Source: Burkholderia multivorans ATCC BAA-247
GTDB lineage: Bacteria; Pseudomonadota; Gammaproteobacteria; Burkholderiales; Burkholderiaceae
Length of the DNA: 64,000 nucleotides
Reading direction: 5' to 3'
NCBI RefSeq assembly: GCF_000959525.1
Contig: NZ_CP009831.1
Location: 806,001 to 870,000, forward strand
How positions within the stretch are numbered: the stretch's first letter is position 1; every line of letters starts with the position of its first letter. Both the position numbers and the translations under genes were made by a program. Positions 43,307-52,752 of the stretch are shown piece by piece. The notes beneath the pieces are model-generated. The model was not told the DNA's origin and searched no databases. It worked only from the letters and a program-made list of their open reading frames with translations.

Positions 43307-45523
43307 TTGCGACGTCTGATTCTGGTTGGCATGACGATGTGCGCGGTGCTGTCTGCCGGCGCCGCATCGGCCGAAACCGTGTTGCCCGCGACCACGTCGT
43401 GGATCGGCAACACGTTCGGCTACGGCGACGGCCGCTGGACGCAAATCGACATCCGCGCGATCGCGGTCACGCCCGACGGCAAGGTGTATACGAACGCGCC
43501 GTGGGACGAGAGCGGCGCCGAGGCGAGCGTCTATCAGGACGGCAAGATGCTCGGCTTCGCGGGCGGCACGCATGGCTGGGGCAATCTCGGCGGCAACGCG
43601 ATCGCGGTGAACAGCAAGTATGCGTATGTCGCGATCGGCGTCGGCAACGAACGCGGCCGGCTGCAGTCGCCCGGCATCTGGCCCGACAAGGGCAAGCAGT
43701 GGTTCGGCATCTCGCGGCGCGCGATCGGCGACATGAAGCAGCCTGCGCCGTTTCGCGCGGCGCCGTCGGTCGCGCCCGGCGGGCGGGCGGACGCAGGCCG
43801 CGCGCGGATGGCCGCGAGCTTCATGGTGGTCAACGAAGTGCCGGCCGCGGCGAAGCCGGACGCCGGTGAGCTGAAAGCCGAAGTCGGCGGTCTCGCGGCC
43901 GACGACAAGACGCTGTTCGCGACCAACCCGTCGCACGACGCGGTCGACGTCTACGACGCGGAGACGATGCAGAAAAAGGGCACGTGGAGCGCACACGAGC
44001 CCGGACGCATCGCGCTCGCCGCCGACGGCACGCTGTGGCTGCTGACCGACACGCTGAACGGCCCCGCGCACCTCGTGCACGTGCGTGCCGACGGCCGCAA
44101 GATCGACGACGCGCCCGCGCTACCGGACGGCACCGACGCGGTCGACGTCGCGGTCGACACGAAGGGGCGCGTGTTCGTCGCCGACAACGGCCCGCGCCAG
44201 CAGATCCTGATTTTCTCGAAGAGCGGCGAGCGCTATGCGCCGTCCGGCACGCTCGGCGTGCGCGGCGGCATTTTCGCCGGTCCCGTGCCGGGCCGTCCGG
44301 GCCCGCAGCGCTTCAACGGGCTGACCGGCGTCGGCGTCGACCGCGCGGGCAACGTCTATGTCGCGATGAACGGGATCGGCCCGCGTCACGACACGATCGG
44401 CGCCGGCCTCGGCGCGGTGCTCGAGAGCTACACGCCGGACGGCACGCTGCGCTGGCAGGTGCAGGGGCTGCTGTTCGTCGACGGCGCGTGGCTCGATCCC
44501 GCGCGGCCCGACAGCGTGTACACCGGCAACAAGCGCTTCGAGCTCGATCTGTCGAAGCCGCCCGGCCAGGACTGGAAATATGTCGGCTTCCTGTCGAACC
44601 GCTTCAAGTATCCCGACGATCCGGTGTTCCACACCGACCAGTGGCCCGGCATGCCGACCGCACGCCGTCTCGACGGCCGCACGTTCCTGTACCTGACCGA
44701 CATGTATGCCGATCACCTGAAGATCTATCGCTTCGACGCGAAGCGCGACGGCGAAGTCGCGATTCCGTCCGGGCTGATCGCGGGCCGTGCGCGGCCGGTC
44801 GACAAGGTGCCGAACAAGCCGCCGGGCGGCGACTGGCTGTGGCGCGACGCGAACGGCAACGGCCGGCTCGACGCGGACGAATTCGAGATCAATACGACCG
44901 GCAACGCGAAGGCGGGCGGGTGGGGCTGGTGGGTCGACACGAAGGGCGACATCTGGCGCACGAGCGACGTGCGCGGGATTCACCGGTTCCGCTACGGCGG
45001 CGTCGACAAGGCCGGCAACCCGATCTACGCGTACGACAAGGTCACGACGTATCCGATGCCGAAGCCGTTCACGCAGCTGCGTCGCGCGATCTACGACGCG
45101 CGCACGGATTCGCTCTACGTGACGGGCTATACGGCGGACGCGCCGCCGCAGCCCGGCATCAACAAGGAAGTCGGCCGCGTGCTGGTGCGCTTCGACAAGT
45201 GGTCGACAGGCTCGCCGGTCGCGCGCTACACGATCGCGCTGCCGTGGCAGCTCGATGCGAAGCCGATTCTCGACCTGATCGGCATCACCGTCGAAGGCCG
45301 CTACCTCTTCACGGTCGAGCCGGTCGGCAAGATCCACGTGTACGACAACGAAACCGGCAAGGAAGTCGGCGTGATGAGTCCGGGGCCGGAGGTCGGCCGC
45401 GCGTCGGGATGGGTCGACGTGCCGTTCGGCATCAGCGCGTTCCGCCGCGAGAACGGCGAGTACCTCGTGTTCGTCGAGGAAGACGCGCGCGGCAAGGTGC
45501 TGATGTATCGCTGGAAACCGTGA
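43307..45523 (+). CDS. bceP: Exported beta-propeller protein (BceP position)
   Basis: This 738-residue protein starts with TTG 43307 behind GGAG and has a signal peptide (RRLILVGMTMCAVLSAGAASA). Repeated short blades such as VAVDTKGRVFVADNGP, VGVDRAGNVYVAMNG and the terminal VGKIHVYDNETGK are NHL/SMP-30-like. An EF-hand-like loop, RDANGNGRLDADEFE (near residue 515), could bind calcium. No known carbohydrate enzyme family was recognised. Its place, 26 bases before the flippase gene, suggests a periplasmic role in cepacian handling. The function is unknown. Confidence 0.8.
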   Translation: MRRLILVGMTMCAVLSAGAASAETVLPATTSWIGNTFGYGDGRWTQIDIRAIAVTPDGKVYTNAPWDESGAEASVYQDGKMLGFAGGTHGWGNLGGNAIAVNSKYAYVAIGVGNERGRLQSPGIWPDKGKQWFGISRRAIGDMKQPAPFRAAPSVAPGGRADAGRARMAASFMVVNEVPAAAKPDAGELKAEVGGLAADDKTLFATNPSHDAVDVYDAETMQKKGTWSAHEPGRIALAADGTLWLLTDTLNGPAHLVHVRADGRKIDDAPALPDGTDAVDVAVDTKGRVFVADNGPRQQILIFSKSGERYAPSGTLGVRGGIFAGPVPGRPGPQRFNGLTGVGVDRAGNVYVAMNGIGPRHDTIGAGLGAVLESYTPDGTLRWQVQGLLFVDGAWLDPARPDSVYTGNKRFELDLSKPPGQDWKYVGFLSNRFKYPDDPVFHTDQWPGMPTARRLDGRTFLYLTDMYADHLKIYRFDAKRDGEVAIPSGLIAGRARPVDKVPNKPPGGDWLWRDANGNGRLDADEFEINTTGNAKAGGWGWWVDTKGDIWRTSDVRGIHRFRYGGVDKAGNPIYAYDKVTTYPMPKPFTQLRRAIYDARTDSLYVTGYTADAPPQPGINKEVGRVLVRFDKWSTGSPVARYTIALPWQLDAKPILDLIGITVEGRYLFTVEPVGKIHVYDNETGKEVGVMSPGPEVGRASGWVDVPFGISAFRRENGEYLVFVEEDARGKVLMYRWKP

Positions 45524-45549
45524 CGCGCGGCCGTCGACAAGGCACAGGC

Positions 45550-47016
45550 ATGGACAAACGCATACTGAAGAACGTATCGATCAATTTCGTCGGGCTGATT
45601 CTGCCGACCTTCGTGTCGCTGGTCACGGTGCCCGCGTATATCCACGCGCTCGGCGTCGAGCGCTACGGCGTCGTCAGTCTCGTGTGGACGCTGATCGGCT
45701 ATTTCGGGATTCTCGATCTCGGCATGAGCATGGCCGCGCAGAACCACATCTCGAAGGCGCTCGCGAGCGGCGATGCGGCCGAAAGCGCGCGCGTGTTCTG
45801 GAGCGCGTTCTGGCTCAATCTCGGTACCGGCATCGCGGGCGGGCTGCTGATCTATTTCGGCGCATTCGTCTACACCGCGTATTTCACGAAGGTGTCGGCC
45901 GCGATGCAGCACGAGGTGTATCTCGCGCTGCCGTGGCTCGCGCTCGCGATTCCGCTCGCGAACGTGTCGTGGGTGTTCGCGGGCGCGATCAACGGCGCCG
46001 AGCGCTTCGGCGTGTTCAACACGAACCAGACGATCGGCACGTTCCTGTTCCAGCTGCTGCCGCTCGGCGCGGCCTGGTGGATCGCGCCGAACCTGCAGAC
46101 GGTGCTCGCCGCCGCGGTCGTCGCGCGACTCGTCGCCGCGGTGATGCTCGGCTATGCGAGCGTGCGCGTGCTCGGGATCCGGCGCGTCGATCCGCCGCAA
46201 TGGGGCACCGCGAAAGGACTGTTCAACTTCGGCGGCTGGATGCTGATCGCGAGCACGACGAGCATGATCGCCGACACGCTCGACCGCGTGATGCTCGGCG
46301 CCGGCATGGGCGCGAAGTTCGTCACCTACTACACGGTGCCGCAGAACCTCGTCACGCGGCTGAACATGCTGCCGAACGCGCTCGTGCGCACGCTGTTCCC
46401 GCGCCTGTCGGCGCTCGGCCGCGAGCATGCCGACACGCTCGCGCGCCAGTCGCTCGAATTCCTGAACGGCGTGTTCACGCCGGTCGCGATCGTCGCGATC
46501 TTTGCGTTGGCGCCGTTCCTGACGCTGTGGGTCGGCCCCGATCTGGCCGCGCATTCGGCGCCGGTCGGGCGCGTGCTCGTGGTCGGCGTGTGGCTCGTCG
46601 GCCAGGCCAGCGTCACGCGGATCCTGATCCAGTCGCAGGTCAACCCGGCGCGCGCGGCGCTGGCCGGGCTCGTCCAGATGCCGTTCTTCGTCGGCGCGCT
46701 GTGGCTCGGCATTCATCGCTACGGGCTAATCGGCGCGGCGGTGGTCGTCGCCGCCCGCGCGCTGGTCGACTACGGCGTGCTGCTCTATCTGTCGGCGATC
46801 CGGATGCGCGCGATCGTGCTCGACATGGTCGCGCACCTCGCGTTCCTGCTCGTGAGCCTCGCGCTTGCGAACGCCTGGACGGGGCTCGCCGAATCCATCG
46901 GCATGTGCGCGATCGTGCTGACGCTGAACGTCGCCTGGTCGCTCACGATGACGCCGGGGCTGCGCGCGCTGGCGTCCGGCCTGATCGGCCGTCTCAATGC
47001 GAGGAAAACCACATGA
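45550..47016 (+). CDS. bceQ: Polysaccharide flippase, Wzx/MATE-like (BceQ position)
   Basis: This 488-residue membrane protein has about 12-14 helices. The start (KNVSINFVGLILPTFVSLVTVPAYIHALGVERYGVVSLVW) is typical of O-antigen/EPS flippases of the MVF superfamily. It should move lipid-linked repeat units across the inner membrane. Its stop overlaps the bceR start (ATGA). Confidence 0.9.
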   Translation: MDKRILKNVSINFVGLILPTFVSLVTVPAYIHALGVERYGVVSLVWTLIGYFGILDLGMSMAAQNHISKALASGDAAESARVFWSAFWLNLGTGIAGGLLIYFGAFVYTAYFTKVSAAMQHEVYLALPWLALAIPLANVSWVFAGAINGAERFGVFNTNQTIGTFLFQLLPLGAAWWIAPNLQTVLAAAVVARLVAAVMLGYASVRVLGIRRVDPPQWGTAKGLFNFGGWMLIASTTSMIADTLDRVMLGAGMGAKFVTYYTVPQNLVTRLNMLPNALVRTLFPRLSALGREHADTLARQSLEFLNGVFTPVAIVAIFALAPFLTLWVGPDLAAHSAPVGRVLVVGVWLVGQASVTRILIQSQVNPARAALAGLVQMPFFVGALWLGIHRYGLIGAAVVVAARALVDYGVLLYLSAIRMRAIVLDMVAHLAFLLVSLALANAWTGLAESIGMCAIVLTLNVAWSLTMTPGLRALASGLIGRLNARKTT

Positions 47017-49478
47017 ATCGCGATCTGGCGGAACACGCCCTTCTCAATGCGGCGCCGGCCGACGCGACGGTCGCAGCCGTCGCCGGCGAAGCGGGCACGC
47101 TGCGCGCCGTGCCGCGCGACGAACCGGCGCCCGCGCGCGATGCGTCGCGCCCGCTGCGCGTCGCGATCGTCCACGACTGGCTGGTCACCTATGCGGGCGC
47201 CGAGCGCGTGCTCGAGCAGATCCTCGCGTGCTTTCCCGACGCGGACCTGTTCAGCCTCGTCGACTTTCTCGACGATCGCGCGTTCGTGCGCGGCAAGCCG
47301 GTGACGACGACGTTCATCCAGAAGCTGCCGTTCGCGCGCACCAAGTACCGCAGCTATCTGCCGCTGATGCCGCTCGCGATCGAGCAGCTCGACGTGTCGG
47401 GCTACGACCTCGTGATCTCGAGCAGCCACGCGGTCGCGAAAGGCGTGCTGACCGGTCCCGACCAGGTGCACATCAGCTACGTGCATTCGCCGATCCGCTA
47501 CGCGTGGGATCTGCAGCACCAGTATCTGGAACAGTCGAACCTCACGCACGGGCCGAAGTCGCTGCTCGCGCGGATGATCCTGCATTACATCCGCAACTGG
47601 GACACGCGTACCGCGAACGCCGTCGACGGTTTCATCGCGAATTCGGCGTTCATCGCCCGGCGCATCCGCAAGGTCTATCACCGCGATGCGGCCGTGATCT
47701 TTCCGCCGGTCGACGTCGACGCGTTCTCGCTGAACGAGGTGAAGGACGACTTCTACCTGACTGCATCGCGGATGGTGCCGTACAAGAAGATCGACCTGAT
47801 CGTCGACGCATTCTCGCGCACGCCCGAGCGCAAGCTCGTCGTGATCGGCGACGGCCCCGAGATGGACAAGATCCGCGCGAAGGCCGGCCCGAACGTCGAG
47901 ATCATGGGCTACCAGCCGTTCGCGGTGCTGCACGACCGCATGCGCCGCGCGAAGGCGTTCGTGTTCGCTGCCGAGGAGGACTTCGGCATTTCGGTCGTCG
48001 AGGCGCAGGCCTGCGGCACGCCGGTGATCGCGTACGGCAAGGGCGGCGCGCTCGAAACGGTGCTCGATCCGCGCGCCGACATGAACCCGACCGGACTGTT
48101 CTTCGACGAGCAGACGCCGCAGGCGATCGTCGCGGCCGTCGACGATTTCGAGCGCGCGCCGCAGCGCTTCACGCCGCGTGCGTGCCGCGCGAACGCGGAG
48201 CGGTTCTCGGCCGACACGTTCCGGCGACGTTTTCTCGATTACGTGGAGACGGCGCTGCCGGGCGCGACCGCCCAGCGCGGCGCGCCGGCAGCGTCGCCGG
48301 CCCCGCGCGGGCCGGCGACGCTCGTGCTCGACCAGAGCGGCGTGCTCGGCGGCGCGGAGCTGTCGCTGCTGGAAATCATGAAGCACATGCGCGCGAACGC
48401 GGACGTGCTGCTGTTCGACGACGGTCCGTTTCGCGCGGCGCTCGAGGAAATCGGTGCGCGCGTCGACGTGGTCGAGCAGGGCGCGCTCGCGGGCGTGCGC
48501 AAGCAGGGCGGTGTGTCGCTCGGCGCGCTCGCGCAACTGTGGCGGCTCGTGCGCGACGTCGCACACCGCGCGCGCCGTGCGGAAGTCATCTATGCGAACA
48601 CGCAGCGCGCGATGGTGGTCGCCGCGCTCGCCGGGCGGCTCGCGCGCAAGCCGGTCGTCTGGCATTTGCGCGACATCGTCAGCGCCGACCATTTCGGCGG
48701 CAAGCAGCTGCTCGCGATCAAGCATTGCGCGCGGCTCGGCGTCACGCGCGTGATCGCGAATTCGGATGCGTCGGCGCAGGCGTTCCGCGCGCTGACCGGG
48801 TTCACGCCGCAGCACGTCGACGTCGTGTTCAACGGGATTGCCGCGGAGCCGTTCGATGCGCTCGACAACGTGAGCCAGGCCGCGCTGCGTGCGCGTTTCG
48901 GGTTGCCGGCCGATGCGTGGCTGGTCGGCTCGTTCAGCCGCCTCGCGCGCTGGAAAGGGCAGCATGTACTGCTCGAAGCGGCCGCGCGGCTGCCGGACGT
49001 GCACGTCGTGCTCGTCGGCGCACCGCTGTTCGGCGAGGACGAATACGCGGCGCAGCTGCATGAAACCGTCGCGCGGCACGGGATGGACGGCCGCGTGCAT
49101 TTCCTCGGCTTCCAGCGCGATGTTGCCGCCTGCATGAAGGCCGTCGACGTCGTCGCGCATACGTCGATCACGCCCGAGCCGTTCGGCCGCGTGATCGTCG
49201 AGGGGATGCTCGCGCGCCGGCCGGTCGTCGCGGCGCGTGCGGGCGGCGTCGTCGAGATCGTCGAGCACGGCGACAACGGCCTGCTCTGCGAGCCGGGCGA
49301 CGCGACGGCGCTCGCGGACGCGCTCGTCGCGCTGCAGTCCGACGCCGCGCTGCGCGCACGACTCGTCGCGAGCGGTCGCGCGACCGCACTGCGGCGGTTC
49401 GGCACGCGCACGTATGTCGAGCGCGTCGAGAAGATTCTCGCGGATACCGCGCGCGCTGCGAAAGCGAAACGTCAGTAA
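47013..49478 (+). CDS. bceR: Two-domain glycosyltransferase family 4 protein (BceR position)
   Basis: This 821-residue protein holds two GT4 units. The first (about residues 48-400) starts RVAIVHDWLVTYAGAERVLEQIL and has the nucleotide-sugar motif FGISVVEAQACGTPVIA near residue 325. The second (about 430-815) starts LVLDQSGVLGGAELSLLEIM and has [20 protein letters not shown] near residue 720. The first 45 residues are a variable tail. Two fused retaining transferases could add two successive sugars of the cepacian unit; which ones is not readable. The ATG overlaps the flippase stop. Confidence 0.9.
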   Translation: MNRDLAEHALLNAAPADATVAAVAGEAGTLRAVPRDEPAPARDASRPLRVAIVHDWLVTYAGAERVLEQILACFPDADLFSLVDFLDDRAFVRGKPVTTTFIQKLPFARTKYRSYLPLMPLAIEQLDVSGYDLVISSSHAVAKGVLTGPDQVHISYVHSPIRYAWDLQHQYLEQSNLTHGPKSLLARMILHYIRNWDTRTANAVDGFIANSAFIARRIRKVYHRDAAVIFPPVDVDAFSLNEVKDDFYLTASRMVPYKKIDLIVDAFSRTPERKLVVIGDGPEMDKIRAKAGPNVEIMGYQPFAVLHDRMRRAKAFVFAAEEDFGISVVEAQACGTPVIAYGKGGALETVLDPRADMNPTGLFFDEQTPQAIVAAVDDFERAPQRFTPRACRANAERFSADTFRRRFLDYVETALPGATAQRGAPAASPAPRGPATLVLDQSGVLGGAELSLLEIMKHMRANADVLLFDDGPFRAALEEIGARVDVVEQGALAGVRKQGGVSLGALAQLWRLVRDVAHRARRAEVIYANTQRAMVVAALAGRLARKPVVWHLRDIVSADHFGGKQLLAIKHCARLGVTRVIANSDASAQAFRALTGFTPQHVDVVFNGIAAEPFDALDNVSQAALRARFGLPADAWLVGSFSRLARWKGQHVLLEAAARLPDVHVVLVGAPLFGEDEYAAQLHETVARHGMDGRVHFLGFQRDVAACMKAVDVVAHTSITPEPFGRVIVEGMLARRPVVAARAGGVVEIVEHGDNGLLCEPGDATALADALVALQSDAALRARLVASGRATALRRFGTRTYVERVEKILADTARAAKAKRQ

Positions 49479-49519
49479 GCGGTGCGCGGCCGCGCGCGCC
49501 GTCCGCGTCGATCGATATG

Positions 49520-49561
49520 CGCCCTCACGCCGCCGTGCGCGGTGTGAGGGCGTTGTCTTTT
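49520..49561 (+). terminator. Terminator of the bceP-Q-R unit
   Basis: CGCCCTCAC (49520-49528) pairs with GTGAGGGCG (49544-49552), followed by TTGTCTTTT. It lies 41 bases past bceR. Confidence 0.8.
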
Positions 49562-49593
49562 CGCGAGGCTAGCGCAGGCGCGATCGGTTGGAT

Positions 49594-49664
<71 letters not shown>

Positions 49665-49744
49665 GGGCGATAAAAAGCCCGCGCCGTTGCATGCGACGCG
49701 GGGTGCGGGAAACGTGCGCGCCGATGCGCGGAGCGCCGGTGTGT

Positions 49745-50920
49745 TCAGGCGGCGCGTTCGGGCGCCGCGGCGACGACGCGTGCGGTGCGCGTCGGCTTCA
49801 GGCTTGCCGACCAGCGCATCGCCGGCCGTTCGAACAGCAGGTAGAACAGATACGCGACCGGAATCGCGACGGCGATGAAGCCGAACGACGGCCAGATCGA
49901 CAACTGCAATTGCGAGCGGAACAGCACCGAGCCGAGGCAGACGAACAGCGGCAGATGGATCAGGTACAGCGAGTAGCTGAAATCGCCGAACCAGCCGAGC
50001 ACGCGCAGCGGCAGCGTCGGCCGCGGCGGGCACGCGAGCGCGCGGTACAGGAAGCACGCGAAGCCGGCCGCCCACAGCTGGAACGCGCCGTACTGCCCGA
50101 AATGGAACGCGCCGCAGCCGGCCGCGAGCAGCAGCGCGGCCGCGCCGTACCAGCCGCGCGACGGCACGGCGGCCGCGCCGCGCGCCGGTTGCGCGCGCAC
50201 GTCTGCGATCCAGGCACCGATCGTCCACGACAGCCAGTACGACGTGAAGAACTGCAGGTCGTGCCGTTCGAGCAGCCATGCGGACACGACGTTGACGAGC
50301 GCGACGGCCGCGACGACCGCCGGCATGCCGACGCGCCGGCGCACCGCGAACAGCAGCGGATAGATCGCATAGAACTGCACTTCGAGCGACAGCGTCCACA
50401 GCGCGCCGTTCGACCCGTACGTGTAGCCCGCGACGCCTTGCAGCGAGAACAGGTTCACGAGGAACGCCGCGACGCCGATGTCGCGGATCTTGTGGCTGAC
50501 CGGCTGGATCTGCAGGCTGATCGCGTCGAGCGCGAGCGTCAGCAGCAGCGCGGCGAGCAACACCGGATAGATGCGCGCGAAGCGCCGCGCCCACAAGTTC
50601 GGCACGTCGAACCGGTAGCCGGGATCGGCTGCGAGCTTCAGCGCCGCGTTGCGATGGATGCAGTAGCCGCTGATCACGAAGAAGATCGGCACACCGGCCG
50701 AGCCCCACGCGAACGGGAAGGTCAGATAGCCGACGATCACGCTCGGGTCGAGCGCGTGACCGTAAGCGCGATGGAAGCTCTGCATGCCGACCCACACGAC
50801 CTGCCGGCAGTGGAAATATGCGACGAGCAGCGCCGCGAAGCCGCGCATGGCGTCGATCACGTGCTCCTTGCGATCGGCGACGGGTGGGGCGGCGAAAGAC
50901 GATCCGCTGAAAGCTTGCAT
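49745..50920 (-). CDS. bceS: Acyltransferase-3 family membrane protein (BceS position)
   Basis: This 391-residue multi-helix protein shows DAMRGFAALLVAYFHCRQVV, GVPIFFVISGYCIHRN and LWTLSLEVQFYAIYP, the acyltransferase-3 pattern. The ATG at 50918-50920 (MQAFSGSS) has AAGGA upstream; the in-frame ATG at 50959 adds 13 unlike residues. It probably acylates the polymer or its precursor. It is transcribed alone, convergent with bceR. Confidence 0.86.
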   Translation of the reverse strand: MQAFSGSSFAAPPVADRKEHVIDAMRGFAALLVAYFHCRQVVWVGMQSFHRAYGHALDPSVIVGYLTFPFAWGSAGVPIFFVISGYCIHRNAALKLAADPGYRFDVPNLWARRFARIYPVLLAALLLTLALDAISLQIQPVSHKIRDIGVAAFLVNLFSLQGVAGYTYGSNGALWTLSLEVQFYAIYPLLFAVRRRVGMPAVVAAVALVNVVSAWLLERHDLQFFTSYWLSWTIGAWIADVRAQPARGAAAVPSRGWYGAAALLLAAGCGAFHFGQYGAFQLWAAGFACFLYRALACPPRPTLPLRVLGWFGDFSYSLYLIHLPLFVCLGSVLFRSQLQLSIWPSFGFIAVAIPVAYLFYLLFERPAMRWSASLKPTRTARVVAAAPERAA

Positions 50921-51131
50921 GCGATTCGGTTCCTTGCGACGGATGAAGGGACGATCCAATCGTAATCCGCAAGAATTCGATCAATGAATAAAAAAATCGC
51001 GATCGAAAATCGCGTTATTTCAGCATGTGGATTTACAGGGACTTGAAAGGCGCGGCCGGTGCCGGGTAAATTATTTACCGATTTTTTTCTGATAGTTTGA
51101 AGCTCCAGTTGATTGATGCAAGGAGCGCAAG

Positions 51132-51275
51132 ATGGACATGCATTGGATCGCGAGCGCCGGCGTACTGCTGGTGATGGCCGTGCTGTCGGCGTACCGCGAG
51201 GCGCTGAAGAACGAACCGATTCGGCCGGGCCTCGAGCGCGGCGGCGTGCCGCTTATCGAGGAATTCGAATCGTAA
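51132..51275 (+). CDS. Small single-helix membrane protein inside the cepacian cluster
   Basis: This 47-residue frame follows an excellent ribosome site (AAGGAG, 6 bases before ATG 51132). Residues 5-20 (WIASAGVLLVMAVLSA) form one hydrophobic helix. The remaining 27 residues are charged and soluble, YREALKNEPIRPGLERGG then an acidic end. I do not recognise a family. It stands between divergent bceS and bceT and points toward bceT. The ribosome site, the codon choice and the helix plus charged-tail pattern support a real gene. Confidence 0.7.
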   Translation: MDMHWIASAGVLLVMAVLSAYREALKNEPIRPGLERGGVPLIEEFES

Positions 51276-51504
51276 CCATTTGTATCCGGCCGATCGGTAA
51301 TTTGTTTCTGCTTCGGCAATCGATTCGGCAATATCGACCGCTTCAAATGGCGATCGATTTACCGGAAATCATGGGCAACCGGTCCATATCGAAAGCGAAT
51401 GGCAGGGAATGGGCGGTAGCGGCGATTCCCGATATGCCGTTCTGAAAACAATCGCGCCGGGTCGCGGAGCGACGCGGCGCAATCAATGCAATCAGGATGC
51501 GAAC

Positions 51505-52392
51505 ATGTTGAAAGTCAACAAGGCCGTGTTTCCCGTCGCCGGTCTCGGCACGCGGTTCCTTCCGGCAACGAAGGCGAGCCCGAAAGAGATGCTGCCCGTC
51601 GTCGACAAGCCGCTGATCCAGTATGCGGTCGAGGAGGCGATCAACGCCGGCATTACCGAGATGATCTTCGTGACGGGCCGCAGCAAGCGCGCGATCGAGG
51701 ATCATTTCGACAAGTCGTACGAGATCGAGGCCGAGCTCGAGGCGCGCGGCAAGGAAAAGCTGCTGGAGCTCGTGCGCAGCATCAAGCCGAGCCATGTCGA
51801 CTGCTTCTACGTGCGCCAGCCGGAAGCGCTCGGGCTCGGGCATGCCGTGCTGTGCGCCGAGAAGCTCGTGCACGGCGAGCCGTTCGCGGTGATTCTCGCG
51901 GACGATCTGCTGCACGGCGAGCAGCCCGTGCTCAAGCAGCTCGTCGACGTATTCGATCACTATCACAGCTCGGTGATCGGCGTGGAGACGATCGCGCGCG
52001 AGGACAGCCGCTCGTACGGCGTGATCGAAGGCCGCGAGTGGGAAGAGGACGTGATCAAGCTGTCCGGCATCATCGAGAAGCCGGCGCCCGAAGATGCGCC
52101 GTCGAACCTCGGCGTGGTCGGCCGTTACGTGTTCATGCCGACGATCTTCGACCACCTGCGGCGGCTGAAGCCGGGCGCTGGCGGCGAGCTGCAGCTAACG
52201 GACGCCGTCCAGTCGCTGCTCGCGAACGAGCAGGTGCTGGCGTATCGCTACTACGGCACGCGTTTCGACTGCGGCAGCAAGCTCGGCTATCTGAAGGCGA
52301 CGGTCGAGCTTGCGCTTCAGCATCCGGAAGTCAGCCGCGAATTCGAAGCGTATCTGCGTACCTGTCTGCCCGCGCTGGCTGCCGTCGCATAA
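51505..52392 (+). CDS. bceT: UTP-glucose-1-phosphate uridylyltransferase (BceT position)
   Basis: This 295-residue GalU-type enzyme makes UDP-glucose. The N-terminal [33 protein letters not shown] binds nucleotide, and [21 protein letters not shown] and [17 protein letters not shown] are conserved. I chose ATG 51505, the family start. The preceding 230 bases are relatively AT-rich, hold no further gene, and carry the likely promoter. UDP-glucose supplies glucose, galactose and glucuronate units of cepacian. Confidence 0.94.
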   Translation: MLKVNKAVFPVAGLGTRFLPATKASPKEMLPVVDKPLIQYAVEEAINAGITEMIFVTGRSKRAIEDHFDKSYEIEAELEARGKEKLLELVRSIKPSHVDCFYVRQPEALGLGHAVLCAEKLVHGEPFAVILADDLLHGEQPVLKQLVDVFDHYHSSVIGVETIAREDSRSYGVIEGREWEEDVIKLSGIIEKPAPEDAPSNLGVVGRYVFMPTIFDHLRRLKPGAGGELQLTDAVQSLLANEQVLAYRYYGTRFDCGSKLGYLKATVELALQHPEVSREFEAYLRTCLPALAAVA

Positions 52393-52436
52393 GTCTCCGC
52401 GCAGCGCTGCCGTTTCAGGTGGTGGTTGTTCCGTTG

Positions 52437-52468
52437 GCCCCGGCCGCTTCGGCGTCCGGGGCTTTTTT
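52437..52468 (+). terminator. Terminator of bceT
   Basis: GCCCCGG (52437-52443) pairs with CCGGGGC (52456-52462), followed by six T. It lies 45 bases past bceT. Confidence 0.85.
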
Positions 52469-52550
52469 GCGTGTGCGGGGTGTGCGGCGCGTGCGGTTGC
52501 AGGTCGGTGCAGCGGTCGGGGTGGAATGATGCGCTGGTGTACGGGCGCAG

Positions 52551-52722
52551 CGGAGTAGCGGAGTAGCGGAGTAGCGGTGCAACGGCTCACGGCTCACGGC
52601 TCAATGCGAAGGGCGCACAGCACACGGCTCATGGCTCATGGCTCGCGGTTCACGCCGAACGCCGAACGCCGAACGCCCAACGCCCAACGCCCAACGCCCA
52701 ACGCCCAACGCCCAACGCCCAC
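52551..52722. repeat. Cluster of tandem repeats between bceT and bceU
   Basis: Three arrays are packed here. CGGAGTAG occurs three times (52551-52574). ACGGCTC occurs three times (52582-52602), with ACGGCTC and two ATGGCTC again at 52624-52644. CGCCGAA occurs three times and then CGCCCAA six times (52653-52715), followed by CGCCCAC. Most units are 7 bases long. The stretch 52469-52752 has no gene. Confidence 0.93.
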
Positions 52723-52752
52723 CGGCACGTCGCCGTGTACGTACCGACGCCG

